NCBI RefSeq assembly: GCF_037975245.1
Contig: NC_092576.1
Coordinates: 14,302,611 to 14,366,610 of the forward strand
Direction: 5' to 3'
Length of the DNA: 64,000 nucleotides
Source: Apostichopus japonicus
Lineage: Eukaryota > Echinodermata > Holothuroidea > Aspidochirotida > Stichopodidae
Under the pieces are notes generated by a model. The model made no database searches and had not been told where the DNA came from. It was given only the letters and a program-made list of their open reading frames with translations. The stretch's first letter is position 1, and every line of letters begins with the position of its first letter. The translations under genes were made by a program, and so were the position numbers. Below, piece by piece: positions 57,917 to 64,000 of the stretch.

Positions 57917-60900
57917 TGTAGTGTTCGGTTTCGATAAACCTGATATCGGAAATATCTGCTATTTTTCATTTCCTTCAACCAAGTTTTATAATAGCCGTTA
58001 TAAGAGGTTGCAATATTTCTACACCAATAAATTAACTGTGTCGGAATTTTCCAAAATTTCCTCACCAACATTCTTCAACATACTTTCCTCTACTCGTGCA
58101 ACTTTGACCTGTCTGTTAGGGATTCAAGGAGGTTTTTCTATATTGGTTGTCCATAGATTGAATTTTGTGCAACATTATGGGTATGTTTTGAAGTGATTTT
58201 ATTCACGAGAAATGTGAATTTTCAAATTCTCACCAAATAATGGGCTTAAAACCTTGAAAAGTGGGGCTTTCGGATATTGTGGGCCGTGACGTAGAATCAC
58301 CTACAAAAGCAATGATCCATAGGACATGCAATCAGGTCGAACATGATGTGTGACTGGTGACAATCTGCAAAAAGGTTATGGATGGAAAAAACTTTTGGGA
58401 AACACTTGGTTCTCATGCAAAAGTGTACATCTGGTTGGTCATTTTCAAGCCCGAGAAGTGCTATTTCCGGTGATCTGGGGGGGTATCAAAACCAGAAATT
58501 TTCTTGTACGCTGCGCGCCAACCGATGGTGGCGCTCCGCTTAGATAGTAATTCGCGCCCCCCGGGTTAGAAAATCCTGGATACGCGCCTGATTACATGAT
58601 GTCTGGATATGTTGTGAATGTTGGCAATCAAGTAAAACGTCGAGTGTCTAGACAAAGTACCAGCATAAAAATACTGCATTTTTAAACTGATTTCATTGAG
58701 CCCCTCCAACAATGTGTAGAGATAATCTGGGAATGTCGGTAATCAAGTAAAACGAGTGTCGAGACAAAATGCCAGCATAAAATACTGTACTTAAAATTGA
58801 ATTATTGAACCATTACATGATGTCTGGATATGTTGTGATTGTCGGCAATCAAGTAAAACGAATGACAGTAATATTACTAAAGACAAATCTTTTCGTCCCG
58901 ATCGAACACCAATTGCGTTTATTATATGACCTATACTTTTACTAGTGTTTATAGTTGAGAAGATTCGATCTTATCACTGCCTGTACTTTGTGAATTCTCT
59001 ACACAGTATATATATATGGCGGATGCCATCCAGTGCCCTAGCTTCGCTGTTTTACAAGGGCGGCCGTCCGACCTTCATTTCGCCTGCCCTGCCACTCTTT
59101 CCTCCTCTCCAACTCCGTATATAGTACCTCGATGCTTTGACCTGCAGCGATTTCACCAGCTACCCCAACTCTTCAAATATCCCCGCAAATGTAGTGTGCA
59201 TATCTCGCTAAATTCCACGCAATTTGTATTAGGCCTGTTCAAACTTCGGAGTTTCAACTGCACATGCGCATATCCTGAAAATTTGTGGAGAAAAGATCAT
59301 ATCACCTTACCTACAACACATAGCCTTAGTCAAAACTCGAGTGTATCTTGGATGATTCGTTTCTTGCATAACATGTTAGCGGGTTTTTTGGTCTAAAATT
59401 CTTAACAATGCTGAGCGAGATTTGTGTATATTCCATTTACAACACAATCCATTCCGCAAATCGGAACTCCGAACTGGATTGGTCTTACGAATGAACTTGC
59501 TTGGCGGGTTTAGTAAACTAGTTCTGTGAGTCATATTGCCTACGTACTTCAATACTGTGCCCCTCTTGTTACTCACGAAGCGCAGACTACATCCAACCAT
59601 AGAGCAACTGATCCAACATTTACCCTGGATGCTTTTCAGTATTTGGAAACAACCAACTCCACGAAAATTATAGTATTTAAATAACATTTTTACGCAATGT
59701 CGAAACTTCAATGACTACTTTTGACGATGTATGACTGCAGTAGTTTATGCACACGAATTAGTGTTGCACCAGAATCATGACTTGAAGCACGTGGTCAAAG
59801 GGACCGCAAAACTTTACGCAAGTTTGCAACGAAGAAATAACTGTGGTATAAATGCACATTTTACATTATCAACTCTCAATATGGAGAGAACAAAACATAC
59901 TGTGAGATTTAAATTCCTTTTCAGTATCAGAGATGTTGTGGTAGCTTCCCGCAAAATTCATAGATTGTCTCAACTCATAACTTTCTGTGATAAAACAATT
60001 ATTCAAATATGACATTAACAATATAAATGTAAATAACGTCCTCGGAGTTGTATCAACTATCATGTAAATATCGTTAACAACGTGATTTTGTTCGACAAAT
60101 CAGGTTGTTAAGGATATTTACATGGCTGTTGCTACAAATCCGGCATGACATTAACGATTACCCCCCCCCCCCCCTTTTTCGCGTTACATAGTTAAACCAT
60201 CATACTTTGCGTTCATTGAGCACTGAAGATGCAAGCATGTTTGCAGACAATGGGTAAGGGACTATTAACCAAACAAATCTCGGGAAATTTGAGAAAACAT
60301 CATTGGCTGTATTTAGCATGAAAATCTCTGTAATAGATATGTTGTTAGCACTGCACGGAAGCAACTTGCGGTTGATTGTTATAATTTTTTTGAAAAGAAA
60401 GAATGATGTTCGTTCACAATGTGTTCACAACGGAACTTTAGATAGCAACGAAAGTGTAGACATCAACGTGAGTTTAGACATCAACCGTAAGGTTTAAAAA
60501 TCAACGTGAGTTAGTTTAGACATTAAGGCGCGTTTAGTCGTCAACGTGACTTTAGACATCAACGTAAGTTTAGACATCAACGAACAACAGCAACATGGTA
60601 AACTAGCAGCAACAGCTTTAGTTTAGACAGCAACAAACTTAGTTTAGGCAACGAAACAAACTTAGTTTAGGCAACGAAATACGGTTGCCCTTTTCGCGTT
60701 CCATACTTCAAGTCTGCTCAGGTAGAGGGGAGAAAGTTTAATAGGGTAGGTCAGTGGTATTGTTTGAGAGAGTGGGTAAAACAGGATTTAAAGGGGGAAA
60801 ATAGGAATTATAGCCAGTGGTGTGGCCAGTATTCTGCTAACGGAGGAGGGGGGGGGGGGGGTAATCCCTCATGGGCCCAAAATTGGTGGAATCTGAAAAA

Positions 60901-61154
60901 TGGCCTGAAATTTGGTGGGCCATAAAGTTTTGTGGGCCCTACATTTTTAAGCTCGAAAAGGTATGAGCTTCTGCACCATTGGTGCTCTAGTTGACGTTTC
61001 CATTTTTCCTCTCTCACTAATGTATCTATATATATATACTATATATGGTCTAGCATAACGCGTGTGTGTGTATGGACGCCTTGAACAATTGTTCAATTGT
61101 GCAATGGAACCAACTGTGGCTGGTCTTGAACTCGACCGAGTCGTCGGGGAACAT

Positions 61155-61404
61155 GACGCATTTCGGGAAGGGGCGACCGCCCCCCCCCGAGCAAATTTTC
61201 TCTATGATATCGCTAGTAATTTAAAAATAGACAATGCTTAAATGCAACTTACAAGGCCTGGGAAGTGTCATTTCCAGCGATCTGGGAGGCTTTTTCGGCC
61301 AAAATTTTCTTGTACGCTTCGCGCCAAACCATGGTGGCGCTTCGCTTAGATAGTTTGCTTACAGGCTTCGCCCCTCCGTTGGCAAATTACTCGCTACACG
61401 CCTG
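61155..61404. mobile_element. MITE family 1 inside the outer transposon
   Basis: Same insertion point and body as the copy at 57,100-57,357. Confidence 0.75.
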
Positions 61405-61504
61405 TTCGAATTTGTAAAGCAAAGAGCAGACATCACATAATATCAGTGAGCATGAAAATGCATGTTCAAAAATGAACAGCCTCAAAACTGTCTATGTGTG
61501 TAGT

Positions 61505-62215
61505 CAAAGGCGTAGGAGCCCAATTGGATTTGGGGGCTGTAACGACTTGCCCGAAAAATATAACCAAAATTTTTCGCGCGCGAAGCGCGCGTTCAACATG
61601 TTAATGTCAATAGGCGGAGTGTATAGCCTAGTGGTTAACGCCGGCGTCTCCCAGTCATGAGATCCCCGGTTCGATTCCCCGCCGACAGCAAGGTGTGTCG
61701 TCTGGCAAGGGTGTTGTTCAATAACAACTTCCCGACATGGACGTTAAATGGATGTGTGCCGAGAGATTGGCTTCGGTCAGCTTGCGAGTCTATAAGCCTC
61801 CATGGCTTCTTTCGCGAGTTCCTGCTTGCGGGAAGATCACATATACATACATACATACATACACACATACATACACACATACATACAATATCATATAAGC
61901 AAGCATAGGTCATTACATCGCATGGCATCGTGTACCGTACGGTCCGTGAAAGTTGCGCAGTCATCCGCAGGATGCTAATGTAAACAACGAAATGTCTTAT
62001 GTAGATGGAGAAAAAGCATACAGGTCTAATTATGTCAAAACTCTCTTTTACAGTAGTAATGGCGAATTAGTCTGCCAAGCCTAGAACTTTATTTTAATTA
62101 CCAAGGAGATAATTTTTAAACTATTCATTTATTCTCAGCATATTGCCCGAATTTTCAGGGGAACAAGTTTGGTTGGGGGGGGGGGGGGGCTGCAGCCCCG
62201 CCTCCTACGCCTATG
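61505..62215. mobile_element. MITE family 3 inside the outer transposon, with SINE inserted
   Basis: Ends CAAAGGCGTAGGAG and CTCCTACGCCTATG; perfect 8-bp duplication TGTGTAGT at 61,497 and 62,216. It is longer than its sister at 57.5 kb because a SINE lies within it. Confidence 0.85.
61614..61895 (+). repeat. tRNA-derived SINE, family E
   Basis: Head GTGTATAGCCTAGTGGTTAA with B box CGGTTCGATTCCCC, body CGACATGGACGTTAAATGGA, and a (CATA)n tail. The corresponding site at 57,557-57,575 lacks it, which shows a recent insertion. Confidence 0.88.
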
Positions 62216-63204
62216 TGTGTAGTGTTCGGTTTCGAAATATCTGATATCGGAAATATCTGCTATTTTTCATTTCCTTCAACCAAGTTTTATAATTGCCGTT
62301 ATAAGAGGTTGTAATATTTGTACACCAATAAATTAACTGTGTCTGAATTTTCGAAAACTTCCTCACCAACATTCTTCATCATACTTCCCTCTAATCGTAG
62401 CAATTTTGACCGGTCTGTTAGGGGTTCAAGGAGGTTTTTCTATATTGGTTGTCCATAGATTGAATTTTGTGCAACATTATGTATATGTTTTGAAGTGATT
62501 TTCTTCACGAGAAATGTGAATTTTCAAATTCTGAACAAATAATGGGCTTTAAACTTTGAAAAGTGGGGCTTTCGGATATTGTGGGCCGTGACATAGAATC
62601 ACCTACAAAAGCAATGATCAACAGGACATGCAATGAGGTCGAACATGATGTGTGACTGGTTACAATCTTCAAAAAGGTTATGGATGAAAAAAAAAAATAT
62701 TGGGAAATACTTGGTTCTCAGGCAAAAGTGTACATCTGGTTGGTCATTTTCAAGCCCGAGAAGTGCCATTTCCGGTGATCTAGGGGGTATCAAAACCTGA
62801 AAGTTTCTTTTACGCTCCGCGCCAACCGATGGTGGCGCTCCGCTTAGATAGTAATTCGCGCCCCCGGGTTAGAAAATCCTGGATACGCCCCTGGTTACTA
62901 CCAGCAGTGAGCAATTCCCAACCCAACCCCCGGGCCTCGGTCCATTGTCAAACCCTATCCAGGAGTTTTGGGGGCTTATATATGAAAAGCTCGAATCTTT
63001 TTAAAAGTCGGGAGGAGGTTATAAGGGCCAGGGCACACGACGACCTAGTGGTGCCAGTTTAACCGTCACCCTGACCCAATTGTAAATATGCTCTCGGAGT
63101 TGCCCGAGGGACCAGTGTATATGTTGAGGCCCGCGGGAAACTAAACTCGAAAAAAGACGGGCGTATCCGTCGCTGTATCCGTCTCCTAAAGTTAACGGCA
63201 TATG

Positions 63205-63510
63205 TCCAGGGGTATATTCGTCCGGGGGTTATTTATCCGGGGGGGTAATTGTCTAGGGGGGTAATTGTCTAGGGGGTATTCGTCCTCGGGGGTAGTTGTC
63301 CGGGTGGGTACTTGTCCGGGGGGTTTTTGTCCTCGGGGGTAATTGTCCGGGGGGTTTCTGTCCGGGTGGTAGTTGTCCTGGGGGGTAGTTGTCCGGGATG
63401 GTATTTGTCCCGGGGGTATCTGTCCGGGTGGTAATCGTCCGGGGGGTTATTGTCTGAGGGGTAATCGTCCGGGGGGTATTTGTCTGGGGGGTATTTGTCC
63501 GGTCACGCCC
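63205..63510 (-). repeat. Minisatellite of GGGGGTAATTGTCCGG units
   Basis: About 18 units of 15-17 bp; on the minus strand the unit is CCGGACAATTACCCCC, as in the array at 53,329. Confidence 0.93.
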
Positions 63511-63688
63511 CAAACCGCGTGCCGCGCTTTGGAAAACTTAACATTCCGGTGCTTGCAAATGACGTTTTCTTCTGGTCGCTACAAAATGCAGAACGTAATG
63601 AAACGTGGTACCTTGTTATCTTTGATCTAGACCGGACATCAATTTCTATTGTTCCACTAGTTTCAATTTAGGTTAGATGACAAAGAAT

Positions 63689-64000
63689 CAGTGGCGGCGG
63701 AACCGGGGGGGGGGCTTGGGGGGATCAGCCCCCCATGGAAAAGTTGAGGGGGCAAATGCATGATAAGCCCCCCCCCCCCCCCCCGCAATATTTACCAAGG
63801 CTCCGAAATGTGCATCTGCCCATTTTTCAATGCATACTTGTCGATCTGTCCGATGCACACGTATACTATATAGGTGTAATAATTTTAGTAAATGCTGGGG
63901 GGACCCTCGGCCCGTCCCTTGGCTATAGACCACATTGTCACCCCAACCGCGTCTTCACGCCCCGTGAAAAGTGGAAGCAGTGAGTGTAAAGCAGTGAGTG
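63689..64000. mobile_element. MITE family 2-like element, cut by window end
   Basis: Starts CAGTGGCGGCGGAACCGGGG, close to the family 2 terminus at 22,316, followed by G and C runs. The other end is not in the window. Confidence 0.55.

Larger units (their letters stand above)
56619..58590. mobile_element. Inner family 4 transposon, 1,972 bp
   Basis: Ends CAGGTGCGTATCCAGG and CCTGGATACGCGCCTG, flanked by ATTAC on both sides; the undisrupted repeat at 58,800-58,830 shows the empty site CCATTACATGATG. It carries the same MITE copies as the outer element, so both descend from one parent that already held them. No coding region. Confidence 0.85.
55841..60705. mobile_element. TIR transposon with repetitive ends, no transposase
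   Basis: Ends TATGGAACGCGAAAAGGGCA and its inverse are followed inward by iterated TAAACTAAGTTTGTTG / TAAACTTACGTTG motifs (55,860-56,030; mirrored 60,400-60,690). TTCA flanks both ends, a possible 4-bp duplication. Without the element nested in it, it is about 2.9 kb. Open frames at 59,016-59,396 (+) and 59,376-59,711 (-) are not recognised. Confidence 0.75.
54938..60992. mobile_element. Insertion inside the outer transposon
   Basis: The nested sister copy reads CAACTCCATTTTTGACGTTTC where the outer copy is split by this 6-kb block. It begins AGCTCATACCAGCATGCTGG and ends with inverted GGTATGAGCTT, so AGCTCATACC may be its terminal repeat. It holds an open frame of 98 codons at 55,565-55,861 (-) that I do not recognise. 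Confidence 0.65.
54617..62893. mobile_element. Outer transposon of a nested set (family 4)
   Basis: Ends CAGGCGCGTATCCAGG and (inverted) CCTGGATACGCCCCTG, flanked by GTTAC on both sides (54,612-54,616; 62,894-62,898). Element sequence proper is 54,617-54,937 plus 60,993-62,893; the 6 kb between is an insertion. The termini resemble MITE family 1 with one base changed, but the flanking duplication is 5 bp, so the superfamily is unresolved. No transposase is seen. Confidence 0.8.

Noticed and set aside
59016-59396. 126-codon frame inside the transposon nest
   Set aside because: No recognised motif, and it lies in an element without other coding signals; not called as a gene.
63253-63513. Proline/threonine repeat protein (minus strand)
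   Set aside because: Translation of the CCGGACAATTACCCCC minisatellite.

Overview
The window is nuclear DNA from an intron-rich animal. It is AT-rich and full of micro/minisatellites, poly(G)/poly(C) runs, tRNA-derived SINEs and short non-autonomous DNA transposons. The gene set (SF3A1, MYG1, an apolipoprotein-L-like gene, and a gene coding for Calx-beta, Ig-like and Tie-type EGF modules) and the repeat types suggest a marine invertebrate deuterostome. An echinoderm is my best guess; it is inferred from protein and repeat style, not proven.

Layout. (1) 1-13,033 (+): the 3' two thirds of SF3A1, thirteen exons from SURP2 to the C-terminal ubiquitin-like domain; most introns hold tandem arrays. 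(2) 13,034-17,583: tandem repeats, a SINE, and hAT-like MITEs, one with a perfect 8-bp target-site duplication. (3) 17,584-21,118 (-): a four-exon apolipoprotein-L-like gene that reads complete (499 codons). Two further copies of its last exon, with flanking intron, lie inverted at 24.3 and 25.2 kb; one is broken and one is intact. (4) 21.1-34.8 kb: no recognised gene. It holds a second MITE with a perfect 8-bp duplication, a SINE, and a 3-kb repeat field rich in AGGTCA half-sites. (5) 34,858-41,156 (+): MYG1, seven exons, apparently complete except that the N-terminus is uncertain. (6) 42.4-52.9 kb (-): nine exons of a predicted extracellular protein, open at the 5' end. Its last EGF exon sits in one arm of a 1.4-kb inverted repeat whose other arm lies antisense in an upstream intron of the same gene. 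(7) 53-64 kb: no recognised gene. This is a nest of DNA transposons inside one another (54,617-62,893), flanked by two related minisatellites in opposite orientation.

The genes are unrelated in function: U2 snRNP splicing, a mitochondrial/nuclear DHH-type RNA exonuclease, an APOL-family membrane-active protein, and an extracellular adhesion/receptor-like protein. The recurring theme is structural. Tandem arrays repeatedly sit on exon borders, and in SF3A1 (twice) and MYG1 the repeat unit contains a copy of the exon end and its 5' splice site.
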